From: CBDHFQ01 sp965262565
GTDB taxonomy: Bacteria > Bacteroidota > Bacteroidia > J057
Assembly (NCBI GenBank): GCA_965262565.1
Contig: CBDHFQ010000012.1
Location: forward strand, 124,001 to 188,000
Reading direction: 5' to 3'
DNA: 64,000 nucleotides
Shown here: piece by piece, positions 43,434 to 52,942 of the stretch
Position numbering within the stretch: the first letter of the stretch is position 1
How the letters are laid out: each line of letters begins with the position of its first letter
Position numbers and translations under genes: made by a program
Notes under the pieces: model-generated
Databases searched by the model: none
What the model was told of the DNA's origin: nothing
Seen by the model: only the letters and a program-made list of their open reading frames with translations

Positions 43434-43844
43434 CACTTTACTAAATGGACAAAGGGGGATTTAGATATAGTAGGATTAAACTATTCATTTTTAGCTTAAT
43501 AGATCTAATACTTTCGACTAAATCAACTTATCCCCCTAAAAAAATAATTTAAGTTAAGGATTCACTATATACTTAATTAATATAATAACGAGGGAAGTGG
43601 GTATTTATTCTTGAAAAACAGTAGTCTCCTTAATTTTCTGATTGACATGAGCAGATAAAAACGAATATTTCTACTATGGGAATTGAAAGGAATGCTTGAT
43701 AAACTCTCACATATTAAGGGGTTGGAAGTGAGAATGAATTATACAATGGATTAACAATCAAAAGATAAATTATATCTTATATTGAAATATTGTATATAAA
43801 AAAATAATTAACTTCATCATTATCTATTCGCTAAAATTAACTGT
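43434..43844. other. Intergenic region between the PKD and TraM-like genes
   Basis: About 410 bp with no credible ORF. It contains a wide, imperfect dyad (GGGGGAT at 43454-43460 and ATCCCCC at 43530-43536) close to the PKD gene start. It should hold the PKD promoter and the end of the TraM-like transcript, but no clear terminator is visible. Confidence 0.4.
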
Positions 43845-44993
43845 CTATTTATTAATTTTTAGGTAAAAATTCTGAGATGGAATACGAGTGTACAGAATTT
43901 TATCCATGTTAGAAGTTTTATTTCGTTTCTTTTCGTCGGAATTATTTGTGGCAGAAGGCTTTCCTTCTTGTCCAGTTTTACCGTAGGCGGAACTTTTTAC
44001 CGGGATACCTTCATCTGTTGTAAGCTGATCTTTCCAGTTCGAGTCATCCTTGTCAACAAATGTGTATAGGAGTTTATTGGTTTTGATTCCTTCGCGTTCT
44101 ATGATATTATATGCTTGAAAATTGACCAATTTCAACCTCCCCTGAACATTTGCCTGAGATACGTTAATGTATAAAGTATTATCTCTTAATTTGCAGATGC
44201 CTGTCAATATCATTCCTTCTGTAATTTGGTATTCTGGAATAGCTTCTTTTACAGTGATGTAGATTAGCTCTCCATTGACCACGTATTGTTCGTCCAGATG
44301 AGCTAAAATCATCGAATTACTTTCTTCAATCTCAATTTGTTCTGAATCAGTTTGTTCTGAGCTAACATCCTTATTAGTTAGGAGCGAATCTGTATCACTA
44401 TTTTCCAGGTGCGCACTAATTTCCGTATGATGAATAGAGTCCTCAGAGTAGTCCTTTAATATGGTATTATCTATATTAAGATCACCAGCAGATTCGGTGA
44501 AAAATTCAGGTATTGCGTCTTCTATGAATTCATTTTCTTCGGGATGATAAACATCAAAAGAAGCTGTAGTTTGGCCTGTTGTATCAAATGCTAAAGAATC
44601 AAACGAATATAATTGATTGTTTTCGCTATCTATTTGATATAATTGTTTCAACAATTCTTCTTTAAATATAGATAGGGAATCGGATGTTCCGCTCTGATCC
44701 GAAATTAATTGTTGCCAATCAATGATACTATTGATCGAATGGGATTGCACATTTAGCATGCTATCAATTCCCATCTCAGTGTTCATGGATCTGGTCGTGT
44801 TGTAGTAAGTTTTGATAGCAGTATCGGAAGCCGAACTGGAAAGGGAAGGAATTACAGGATTCGTTAATGCTACCTGTTCAATATTACTCCTTGCATTGGA
44901 CCTAAGTAAATGGTAGCCTCTTATGATTAAAGAAAAAAATATACACGAGCAAAAAATAAATATTCTTACCTGATAAGTCCTTAGCCAGCTCAT
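43845..44993 (-). CDS. TraM-like protein (VirB10-like conjugation component)
   Basis: From the ATG at 44993 the protein has 382 residues; a TTG five codons earlier is possible. One membrane helix near the N-terminus (VRIFIFCSCIFFSLIIRGYH) is followed by a long polar, acidic region (about 45-225) poor in conserved motifs. The C-terminal domain matches conjugative-transposon TraM: SMILAHLDEQYVVNGELIYI, ITVKEAIPEYQITEGMILTG, LRDNTLYINVSQANVQGRL, NFQAYNIIEREGIKTN and a last strand ILYTRIPSQNFYLKINK. TraM corresponds to VirB10, which spans the periplasm and helps build the outer-membrane core. The middle is longer and more acidic than I expect for transfer-element TraM. TraK, TraL and TraG are not nearby. 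Confidence 0.65.
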   Translation of the reverse strand: MSWLRTYQVRIFIFCSCIFFSLIIRGYHLLRSNARSNIEQVALTNPVIPSLSSSASDTAIKTYYNTTRSMNTEMGIDSMLNVQSHSINSIIDWQQLISDQSGTSDSLSIFKEELLKQLYQIDSENNQLYSFDSLAFDTTGQTTASFDVYHPEENEFIEDAIPEFFTESAGDLNIDNTILKDYSEDSIHHTEISAHLENSDTDSLLTNKDVSSEQTDSEQIEIEESNSMILAHLDEQYVVNGELIYITVKEAIPEYQITEGMILTGICKLRDNTLYINVSQANVQGRLKLVNFQAYNIIEREGIKTNKLLYTFVDKDDSNWKDQLTTDEGIPVKSSAYGKTGQEGKPSATNNSDEKKRNKTSNMDKILYTRIPSQNFYLKINK

Positions 44994-45156
44994 ATTGCTT
45001 GCGTTCAATTATCCCATTTTTTGGACACAAATGGTATTTCACTATCTAAAATGAACAAACCACATAAAACGTGCCTAACTATCAAAGATAAATATTTCCA
45101 TAGAATTGATTATTATACTTCATAAAATTTTTCTATATTTTTTTTACACTTGCTAC

Positions 45157-46575
45157 TTATCTCTGAAATTTTACGACGGGAAATGGATAATCACTTCCCA
45201 GGTTCACATCATAAGCCATTAATTGCTTAGGAGTGGAATCATAGGGTGTATGTACAAAAGTTTCAGGCAATTGATGTAACTCTGGTATCCAGGTTTTAAT
45301 GTAATTACCTTTAGCGTCATATCTTTTCCCTTGAGTAATAACGTTGAAGTAACGATTTTCTCTTGGATCATTTCCTATACCAGCTACATAGTTCCAGTTG
45401 CCATAATTACTACACACATCATAGTCAATCAATTGAGATTCAAAATACGCTGCTCCCATTCTCCAGTCAAGGCGTAAATCATTAACGAGAAATGAAGCTA
45501 CATTTTGTCTACCTCTGTTTGACATAAATCCGGTAGCGTTTAATTCCCTTATATTAGCATCAATAAAAGGGATACCCGTGCGCCCTTCTTTCCAGGCTTC
45601 AAAGCGTCCTTGATGTTGGTCCCAAGGACGTACTTCTCCTTTTATTCCGTCTTCATAAAAGAGCGAGTTTCCATGCTTTTTGGCAATGAACCTAAAGTAA
45701 TCTCTCCAAATTAACTCGAATATCATCCAGTAAGTAGAACTGTTTTTCTTTCGCTCCTTTTCATACCGCTTTACTTCCTGATAAATCTGTCTAGGGGAAA
45801 TACATCCTAATGCCAACCAGGCTGAAAATTTGGACGAATAATCTGCCCCCAATAGTCCATTTCTGGTTTCTTTGTATTCTTTTAAGCAATCTCTTGTCCA
45901 GAAATATGTATCCAATCGCTTAAGTGCCTCTGATTCTCCTCCATAAAAATCGATAACACTTCTGGAGTCTTTGTGAGGAGAGGGCACACCTAATGATTCA
46001 CAGTCGGGAATCTCACCTGCTTCGAGATCCTGAGGAATAACTATATTTGTTACACTAGGAAAAATAGCACGAACCTTGGCTTGTTTTTCTACCTGCTTCC
46101 GGAATTGAGTAAAGATAGGCGGTAAGGAATTTATAGGGATGGGGAGATCATCTTTGTGATATAATGTTGCCCCCCAGTACGTGTAGGTATCTATTCCCTG
46201 AGAAAAGAGCTTTTTTTCAAGTGCACGCTCTACTTGTGTTTCTTCAGTGGTAACCTCCTGCTGGTATATAAGCTTGTCAATGGAAATTTGATGACTTAAT
46301 TCTGGAATAATATCTTCTGGTCTACCTATTCTCACATATAACTCCCCTCCTATATCTCTCAGGGAAGCTCTCAAGCTATGGAGGGATTCTAACAGAAATT
46401 GAGTTCTGAAAGAGCCTGTTTTAGGAAATCCAAAAGATGTAGGTTCAAATTGTCTGGGATCAATACAAAAAACAGGAATTACTTTTCCTCCTGATTCCGA
46501 AGCGCGAAAAAATCCTTCGTGATCGTGTAATCGCAAGTCATTTCTGAGCCAAAGTATAGAATAGGAACTTTTCAT
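45157..46575 (-). CDS. DASH-type cryptochrome/photolyase
   Basis: From the ATG at 46575 the protein is 472 residues and starts directly with YSILWLRNDLRLHDHEGF, the standard photolyase beginning; a longer frame would overlap the ggt start. The N-terminal Rossmann-like domain has VIPVFCIDPRQFEPTSFGFP and FRTQFLLESLHSLRASLRDIGG, both typical of cry-DASH. The C-terminal FAD domain shows YSSKFSAWLALGCISPRQIY, MIFELIWRDYFRFIAKKHGN, RTGIPFIDANIRELNATGFMSNRGRQNVASF in parts, and DYDVCSNYGNWNYVAGIGNDPR. These proteins bind FAD and an antenna pterin and repair UV-damaged single-stranded DNA in light. A CarH-like B12 regulator lies 14 kb away. Confidence 0.92.
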   Translation of the reverse strand: MKSSYSILWLRNDLRLHDHEGFFRASESGGKVIPVFCIDPRQFEPTSFGFPKTGSFRTQFLLESLHSLRASLRDIGGELYVRIGRPEDIIPELSHQISIDKLIYQQEVTTEETQVERALEKKLFSQGIDTYTYWGATLYHKDDLPIPINSLPPIFTQFRKQVEKQAKVRAIFPSVTNIVIPQDLEAGEIPDCESLGVPSPHKDSRSVIDFYGGESEALKRLDTYFWTRDCLKEYKETRNGLLGADYSSKFSAWLALGCISPRQIYQEVKRYEKERKKNSSTYWMIFELIWRDYFRFIAKKHGNSLFYEDGIKGEVRPWDQHQGRFEAWKEGRTGIPFIDANIRELNATGFMSNRGRQNVASFLVNDLRLDWRMGAAYFESQLIDYDVCSNYGNWNYVAGIGNDPRENRYFNVITQGKRYDAKGNYIKTWIPELHQLPETFVHTPYDSTPKQLMAYDVNLGSDYPFPVVKFQR

Positions 46576-46669
46576 ATATTCTGAACTAATTGAATAGAAA
46601 GAAAGTTCGTGGAAAATTCGCTTAATAAGACAGAAAAATATTACTTTATTTCGAATTAAACCTAAGTAT

Positions 46670-48391
46670 ATGATCAATGTAAGCCGTACCAGAAAGTTAG
46701 CAGTCCTGATGAGCCTTGGTTTGCTAGTATGTTTGTTAGAGTCTTGTAGAGTATCCTATGAAGGTAATCAAACGAGGGGATTGGTAACCGAAAAGGCCAT
46801 GGTAGTATCCGCCCATCCATTGGCTTCTAGTGTGGGAAAAGAAATTCTACAGGCTGGTGGGAACGCTGTTGATGCGGCGATAGCAGTTCAATTTGCCCTA
46901 TCAGTTGTGTATCCTGTGGCTGGAAATATTGGAGGAGGGGGATTTATGGTCATTAGAATGTCAGATGGAACGGTACATACCCTCGATTATAGGGAAAAGG
47001 CTCCTGCAGCGGCTTTCAGAGATATGTATTTAGATGAGTCGGGAGAAGTGGATAATGAAAAAAGTAGAAGAGGGCACCTGGCGGCAGGAATACCAGGAGC
47101 CGTAGCAGGAATGTTTACAGCTCATGAAAAACTAGGGACGATGACCATGGATAAATTGATCCAGCCTTCCATAGACTTGGCAGCCAATGGCTTTCCCATT
47201 ACCGAAAAACAATCAAGAGGCTTAAATGCTCATATAGAAGATTTTAGGGCATTTAACACGCAGGATAATCCCTTCACCGAAAAGGATAATTGGGCACAGG
47301 GAGATCTATTGATTCAAAAAGACTTAGCATCTACCTTGACGAGGATAAGAGATAAGGGAAGCAGTGGGTTCTATGAAGGAAAAACGGCGGATCTCATTGT
47401 AGAAGAGATGGAAAGAGGAAAAGGAATTATGACGCATGAAGATCTCGAGAATTATGAGGCGGTATGGAGAGAGCCCGTGAGAGGGACATTTAAATCATAT
47501 GATGTCATCGGAATGGGGCCTCCTTCTAGTGGAGGAATAGCCCTAATTCAATTGCTTAACATGGTGGAACAACAACCGGCCTTACTATCAGAAGGTTGGC
47601 ATACTCCTACTACCACCCACCTGATGATAGAAGCTGAGAGGAGAGCTTATGCAGACCGGGCGAAACATCTTGGAGATAAGGATTTTTATCCAGTACCGAT
47701 TGAAGGATTAATTGATCAGAATTATCTGGCTCAACGGATGGAAGACTTTGACCCGACAAGTGCTTCAAGCAGTGATGATATATATGCAGGAGATCCCTTA
47801 GTACGAGAACATGCAGAGACAACTCACTTCTCAGTGGTGGATGGAGAGGGTAATGCGGTTTCAGTAACCACTACGATTAATGGAGGATACGGAAATCAGG
47901 TAGTAGTGGGAGGGGCGGGATTCTTTTTAAATAACGAAATGGATGATTTTAGTGCCAAGCCTGGCTCTCCTAACATGTTTGGACTGATTGGAGCTGAGGC
48001 AAATGCTATTGCACCTGGAAAGCGAATGCTAAGTTCTATGACTCCCACTATTATTGAAAAAGATGGTGATTTGTTTATGGTCGTAGGAACTCCTGGGGGG
48101 TCGACCATCATAACCTCTGTTTTTCAAACTATTCTCAATGTGATTGAATTTGATATGTCTATGCAAACAGCAGTCAATGCGCCTCGCTTTCATCATCAGT
48201 GGAAACCTAACTTCATTTTTCTTGAAGATGAATGCTTTAAGAAAAGTCAACAGAAGAGACTGGAGAAAAAAGGACATTCTTTTGATACAAGAAGTAATAT
48301 TGGTAGGGTAGATGCTATTTTAGTCCTACCAGATGGGAGGCTAGAAGCGGGAGCAGATCCCAGAGGAGATGATTTTGCCGCTGGATTCTAG
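46670..48391 (+). CDS. ggt: Gamma-glutamyltranspeptidase, lipoprotein-like
   Basis: It cleaves gamma-glutamyl bonds of glutathione and related compounds in the periplasm. The 573-residue proenzyme has a signal ending in a lipobox (LLVCLLESC). MVVSAHPLASSVGKEILQAGGNAVDAAIA, given in parts, is the standard start of the large subunit; GGGGFMVIR and LDYREKAPAAA follow. Self-cleavage is expected before Thr384 in AETTHFSVVDGEGNAVS, leaving Thr as the new N-terminal nucleophile. The small subunit has TTTINGGYGNQVVVGGAGFFLNNEMDDFS in parts, GKRMLSSMTPTI and VVGTPGGSTIITSVFQ. Its start lies within the too-long photolyase frame, confirming the shorter photolyase. It converges with rnhB, 3 bp apart. Confidence 0.95.
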   Translation: MINVSRTRKLAVLMSLGLLVCLLESCRVSYEGNQTRGLVTEKAMVVSAHPLASSVGKEILQAGGNAVDAAIAVQFALSVVYPVAGNIGGGGFMVIRMSDGTVHTLDYREKAPAAAFRDMYLDESGEVDNEKSRRGHLAAGIPGAVAGMFTAHEKLGTMTMDKLIQPSIDLAANGFPITEKQSRGLNAHIEDFRAFNTQDNPFTEKDNWAQGDLLIQKDLASTLTRIRDKGSSGFYEGKTADLIVEEMERGKGIMTHEDLENYEAVWREPVRGTFKSYDVIGMGPPSSGGIALIQLLNMVEQQPALLSEGWHTPTTTHLMIEAERRAYADRAKHLGDKDFYPVPIEGLIDQNYLAQRMEDFDPTSASSSDDIYAGDPLVREHAETTHFSVVDGEGNAVSVTTTINGGYGNQVVVGGAGFFLNNEMDDFSAKPGSPNMFGLIGAEANAIAPGKRMLSSMTPTIIEKDGDLFMVVGTPGGSTIITSVFQTILNVIEFDMSMQTAVNAPRFHHQWKPNFIFLEDECFKKSQQKRLEKKGHSFDTRSNIGRVDAILVLPDGRLEAGADPRGDDFAAGF

Positions 48392-48394
48392 GGA

Positions 48395-48979
48395 TTATGT
48401 GAGAGTCCAACGAAATGACTTTCGATGATGAGGGGATGGACCCCATTGATGAATGGCTTGTTTATGTGCTTTAGTAGGATATCCTTTATTCTGTTCCCAT
48501 CCATAATGAGGAAAAGAATTACCCAATTCGCACATCAGTTCATCTCTGGTAGTTTTTGCTAAAATAGAAGCTGCGGCTATATGAGCATATTTTTGATCTC
48601 CCTTAACGATACATTCAAAAGGGATTTCTTTATAAGGAGTAAAGCGATTGCCATCTATTAATAGGAATTGAGGAAAAATCTCAAGCTTTTCTATGGCTTG
48701 ATGCATAGCTTCAAAAGTAGCATTGGCAATGTTGACTTCATCTATTCTTTTGGGAGAGATAATACCTATTCCATATGCAATGGCATGTTGGCAAATTTCA
48801 ATTTTCAACCTTGTTCTGACTTCTGGAGTTAGAAGCTTTGAATCGGTGAGTTCCGGATGGTACCATTGTTCTGGTAATATAACTGCTGCTGCTACAACAG
48901 GACCTGCCAGACAACCTCTTCCAGCTTCATCTATTCCGGCTTCGAAATGTTCCTGGGAAAATGTTTTGAAAATAGACAT
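48395..48979 (-). CDS. rnhB: Ribonuclease HII
   Basis: It removes ribonucleotides from DNA and RNA from RNA-DNA hybrids. The ATG at 48979 gives 194 residues; the alternative start five codons earlier is a TTG. Catalytic motifs: AGIDEAGRGCLAGPVVAAAV with the Asp-Glu pair, LTDSKLLTPEVRTRLK, and LLIDGNRF with the third acidic residue, then GDQKYAHIAAASILAKTTRDELM with the fourth Asp and the family's KxxRD, and HYGWEQNKGYPTKAHKQAI. Length and order are standard. Confidence 0.95.
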   Translation of the reverse strand: MSIFKTFSQEHFEAGIDEAGRGCLAGPVVAAAVILPEQWYHPELTDSKLLTPEVRTRLKIEICQHAIAYGIGIISPKRIDEVNIANATFEAMHQAIEKLEIFPQFLLIDGNRFTPYKEIPFECIVKGDQKYAHIAAASILAKTTRDELMCELGNSFPHYGWEQNKGYPTKAHKQAIHQWGPSPHHRKSFRWTLT

Positions 48980-49164
48980 ATTTGGAAAATACAATATTAC
49001 CTTCTATAATTCATGTACTAAAGACATTTTTCAGATATATATATTTTGCAAATATATGATATGATTACAATATGATCACAGGGTCATGCGTAGTTGTTAT
49101 GAGATAATGTGTCCTGTTTGAATACTTGTTTAAAGATATTGATACACCTGAAATCAGGCTGAAT

Positions 49165-52100
49165 ATGAAAAGAATCTGTTTACTTTTTACTGTTTTTTCC
49201 CTCATTTTAACAGTATTGGGAACTCCTCGTATCCATGCTCAACCTACGAACGATAATATATGTTCTGCTGCACCTTTAACCCTCGATAATACCTGTAATG
49301 GGATATTTAATTTTTCAAATGTAGGCGCGACATCAGAACCAAATGAACCTTTTCCGGATTGCTTTGAAGGGGGGCTTCCTTCAGTTTGGTTTACATTTAT
49401 AGCCCCTGCCACTGGTTTCGTCGATATTTTTACAGATTCGGAAGTCGGTGGAACAAATAGAGACACAGAATTAGCTTTGTATTCTTTAACCGGTGATTGT
49501 AGTGTTGCAGGAAACTTGTCATTGATTGACTGTAATCAAGATGGATTTGGGGTGGATAACAATAAAGAAATCTTACCTTTTAATAGCAGATTAACTCAAG
49601 TTGAGGTCATTCCCGGTGAAACCTATTATATCCAGGTTTCTGGTTGGGGGGCTAAAGGGTCTACTGAAGGAATTGAAGGAACTTTTTGTATAGAAATAGC
49701 TACTGCCTTTCCACCTCCGATAGCTTCAGCTAATGATAGCTTTGTCAATGCGATTTTTCTGCAAACGGGAGCTTCGTGTACTAACGTAAACGCAGATAAC
49801 TCAGGTGCAGGTGCAGAACCATTAGAACCCATACCTCCTTGCTTTTCAGGAGATCTGAGTTCTATCTGGTATAAATTTGTAGGGCCCCCTTCTGGATTTA
49901 CCTCTATAAAAACAGATAGAGATCTGGGAGGTACCAATAAAGACACGGAAATTGCTATTTACCAACAAATAGATAGTTCAGCTACTTCTTTTGCAAACCT
50001 GGTATTAATAGAATGCGATCAGGACAATGGTCGGGAGATAGAATTTAATGCAGCGATAAATGCTTTAGCCACTACTCCTGGGGATACCTTTTTTGTGCAG
50101 GTCTCTGGATGGGAAGGGACTCAAGGGTCATTTTGTATAGAAGTTGCAGAAGTGTTTACCCCACCAAATGATCAACTATGTGATGCGATAGATTTGACGC
50201 TTGGCGCTGGATGTGCAGGAAATGGATTAGCTAACAATTCAGGAGCTACCTTTGAGCCAAATGAAAATTATCCGGGTTGTTTTGCAGGAGGTCTTCAGTC
50301 TGTTTGGTATACTTTTACTGCCCCCAGTACTGGATTCGTCTCTATCATAACAGATTTGGCAGGTGATAGTAGTAATAATGACACCCAATTAGCTTTATAC
50401 AGCCTGGAAGATACTACTTGTGAGGATATTAGCGCATTACAATTAATTAGTTGTTCCCAGGAAGGAATTACAGATATCGATTTATTGGCAAGAATTGATA
50501 CTATTCGCTTGGTTCCAGATGCTCAATACTATATTCAAGCATCAGGTTCCGAAGGAATTGAAGGGCCGTTTTGTATTGAAGTGCTGGAAGTTCCTCCCCC
50601 ATTTTCTTCGCCTAACGACAGTGCCTGTAATGCGTTAGCTCTTGATGTAGATGGACAGATTTACACTTTTCCTCACATCAATGCCAGTGTTGAAGTTGGA
50701 GAAAATTTACTTTCGCGTCCTGAAGCTGGTTGTATTGGAAATGGTGGTTGGTGTGGTGATACCTTAATTCAGAACAGCTTGTGGTTTTCCTTTATTGCTC
50801 CACCTTCTGGAGGGCTTACTATCGACTTGTGTAATGGAGGAGGACAGACTGATTTTGATACTCAGTTAGCCCTATTTAGCGTATCGAATTGTAGTGATTT
50901 CTCGACGTATGAATTTTTGGGGGCCAATGAGGATGAACCTGATTGTAATACCGCTTCTTTATTATCTGCCAGATGTTTAACGCCAGGAGAGGAATACTAT
51001 GTTTTAGTGGATGGCTATAATGGGGAAGAAGGGACACTTAGCATTAGTTTGACCGAGCTTCCAGTTACCTCGATTGATGCAGAATTAATTGGAGTACCTC
51101 CTACTTGCACAAACAGTAATAATGGTTCTATTCGATTGAATATTCGGGAAGCAGCTTTTCCTGTAAGCTACCTTTGGAGTCGGGGAGATACCCTACCCAA
51201 TATTGCTGAAGTAGGAGTAGGAACCTATTCGGTTACTATTACCGACGCTTGTGATAGCATGTCTACTGCCAGCATTACCTTGGAAGCACCTGAAGGACTG
51301 ATCGTAAATGCCGGTAATGATACTTCTGTTTGTGCGCAATCTCCTATCAGAATTGGGGGAAGCCCTACAGCTTCTGGAGGAATTCCTTTTCAGCCGGAAA
51401 GAATGTATTTTATAGATGTCCAGGATTCCTCTTTTGCCAAGGTAAGACTTTCTAATCCTTCTGCCAGCATTCCCATAGCTGACTTTTTTGTAGGATCTTA
51501 TTTCGCCGGAGATTTTATTCCTGGAGCTTTTTATGCCATAGAAGCAGCTAAGCGCCAACTAGTCAAGGTGGATACCTTATCGGGAACGTTCTCTATTGTT
51601 GGTAATCCTCAACCTTTAGGTGATCAGGTGTGGGTGGGATTAGCCTGGGATGATAAAAACAAGTTATTATACGGTTTGAGTGTAGGCCAGGTAGGAATAG
51701 CCCAATTGTATCTTATTAATCCAGAGAACGGTATTGCTACGCCTACCCAATCAATTTCAGGTTTGGGAACTCCTATTTGGCTTGCGATAAATAATGAAGG
51801 AATACTGTACACTCTGGATATAGATACTGACAGAATTTACATCATTGATCCAGCAAGTGGTTCACCTACACTATTAGGACCTGTGGGATTTGATGCCAGC
51901 TTTGCGCAGGATGCAGATTTTGACCCGCTCACAGGTGAATTGTTTCTCGCAGGATATAAATCGGGTAGCTCACAGACTGAGTTGAGGTTGGTCAATCTGA
52001 GTACGGGCCTAAGTACACTCATTGGACTGGTGGAAGGAACAGGAGAAATAGGAGCAATGGGTATTTCTGCTAAAAGATTTATAGATGAATATGAATATAA

Positions 52101-52731
52101 TTGGTCTTCTACGAATATATTGGACGATTCTGCAAGCGCAAACCCTTTTGTAACGCCTCAAGGAAATGAATCATATACAGTTGCTGCTTTGGATGCTTGT
52201 AAAATTACTAAAACTGATTCAGTCAGTATTATCTCAGGGGATTTTAAGCTGGCTATAGAGTTTGCTCCTGGTTCAGACAGTACTTCTGTAAACCTGGAAG
52301 CCGTTGCAGAAGGGGGAGCAACTCCTTATACATATTTATGGAATACTGGAGAGACTACGCCGACCATTGAAAATGTAGAACCTGGAGTTTATCAGGTGGA
52401 AGTAACTGATGATGAGGGATGTAGTATTATTGACTCTCTTTCTCTTCTGACCACTTCAATTGGCAATCTTAAACATTCAGCGCTTGTAGAAGTGACAACT
52501 TTCATAGCCTATCCTGGTGGGCCGTTAAATGTTCAGATTGCCCAAACTCATCCTCAAACTGTAACTTTAGGGCTGTATAACTTCACTGGACAACTCGTTT
52601 GGAAGTCTCCTTTGGAAATGCACCATAATAACCATTATATGATTCCCACACATTCTCTAGCTAAAGGAGCTTACTTTCTTATGATAACAAATGAAACAGG
52701 TTTTTACCGGAGAAAATTAATCTTATACTAA
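49165..52731 (+). CDS. T9SS-exported surface protein with four repeated domains, SprB-like repeats and a propeller-like region
   Basis: From the ATG at 49165 the protein is 1188 residues (the TTG at 49126 is a less likely start). A signal peptide (ICLLFTVFSLILTVLGTPRIHA/QP) is followed by four related domains of about 145-160 residues. Each starts N-D-x-C-x-x-A and contains a P-x-C-F-x-G-G-L-x-S-V-W-Y-x-F pattern and D-T-x-L-A-L-Y (for example LPSVWFTFIAPATGF and DTELALYSL), like pre-peptidase C-terminal sandwiches. Next come an SprB-like repeat (TCTNSNNGSIRLNI...WSRGDTLPNIAEVGVGTYSV in parts), a propeller-like region (about 700-970), a second SprB-like repeat and a type A T9SS C-terminal sorting domain ending KGAYFLMITNETGFYRRKLILY in parts. 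Likely adhesin or gliding-related. Confidence 0.88.
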   Translation: MKRICLLFTVFSLILTVLGTPRIHAQPTNDNICSAAPLTLDNTCNGIFNFSNVGATSEPNEPFPDCFEGGLPSVWFTFIAPATGFVDIFTDSEVGGTNRDTELALYSLTGDCSVAGNLSLIDCNQDGFGVDNNKEILPFNSRLTQVEVIPGETYYIQVSGWGAKGSTEGIEGTFCIEIATAFPPPIASANDSFVNAIFLQTGASCTNVNADNSGAGAEPLEPIPPCFSGDLSSIWYKFVGPPSGFTSIKTDRDLGGTNKDTEIAIYQQIDSSATSFANLVLIECDQDNGREIEFNAAINALATTPGDTFFVQVSGWEGTQGSFCIEVAEVFTPPNDQLCDAIDLTLGAGCAGNGLANNSGATFEPNENYPGCFAGGLQSVWYTFTAPSTGFVSIITDLAGDSSNNDTQLALYSLEDTTCEDISALQLISCSQEGITDIDLLARIDTIRLVPDAQYYIQASGSEGIEGPFCIEVLEVPPPFSSPNDSACNALALDVDGQIYTFPHINASVEVGENLLSRPEAGCIGNGGWCGDTLIQNSLWFSFIAPPSGGLTIDLCNGGGQTDFDTQLALFSVSNCSDFSTYEFLGANEDEPDCNTASLLSARCLTPGEEYYVLVDGYNGEEGTLSISLTELPVTSIDAELIGVPPTCTNSNNGSIRLNIREAAFPVSYLWSRGDTLPNIAEVGVGTYSVTITDACDSMSTASITLEAPEGLIVNAGNDTSVCAQSPIRIGGSPTASGGIPFQPERMYFIDVQDSSFAKVRLSNPSASIPIADFFVGSYFAGDFIPGAFYAIEAAKRQLVKVDTLSGTFSIVGNPQPLGDQVWVGLAWDDKNKLLYGLSVGQVGIAQLYLINPENGIATPTQSISGLGTPIWLAINNEGILYTLDIDTDRIYIIDPASGSPTLLGPVGFDASFAQDADFDPLTGELFLAGYKSGSSQTELRLVNLSTGLSTLIGLVEGTGEIGAMGISAKRFIDEYEYNWSSTNILDDSASANPFVTPQGNESYTVAALDACKITKTDSVSIISGDFKLAIEFAPGSDSTSVNLEAVAEGGATPYTYLWNTGETTPTIENVEPGVYQVEVTDDEGCSIIDSLSLLTTSIGNLKHSALVEVTTFIAYPGGPLNVQIAQTHPQTVTLGLYNFTGQLVWKSPLEMHHNNHYMIPTHSLAKGAYFLMITNETGFYRRKLILY

Positions 52732-52776
52732 TTTTTGGAGTAATTGTTAGTAACCTTACAGACACTTTAAGTTGGA

Positions 52777-52817
52777 CAAACCTCTTCTTTGGTAAGAAAG
52801 AAGAGGTTTGACATTTT
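52777..52817 (+). terminator. Strong rho-independent terminator
   Basis: CAAACCTCTTCTTT (52777-52790) and AAAGAAGAGGTTTG (52797-52810) form a perfect 14-bp stem with a six-base loop, followed by ACATTTTTAAAT, about 45 bp after the stop of the first T9SS protein. It separates the two giant surface-protein genes into different transcripts. Confidence 0.88.
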
Positions 52818-52942
52818 TAAATATAAAATATTCGTCGCTTATTTGATTTAGTAAATCGTATTAATTGATAAAAAAATATTTCTATTTTTAGGATATTTAT
52901 AAAAAGATAGGAGTAGTCTAAAGCAATAACTGACGGATCAAA

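Noticed and set aside
37681..44993. A complete conjugative transposon
   Set aside because: Only TraM-, TraN- and TraO-like genes are visible. Relaxase, coupling protein, VirB4/TraG-like ATPase, integrase and att sites were not found.
46576..46677. Longer start for the cry-DASH gene
   Set aside because: It would overlap the ggt start and add 34 residues unlike the family, which begins right at the ATG at 46575.
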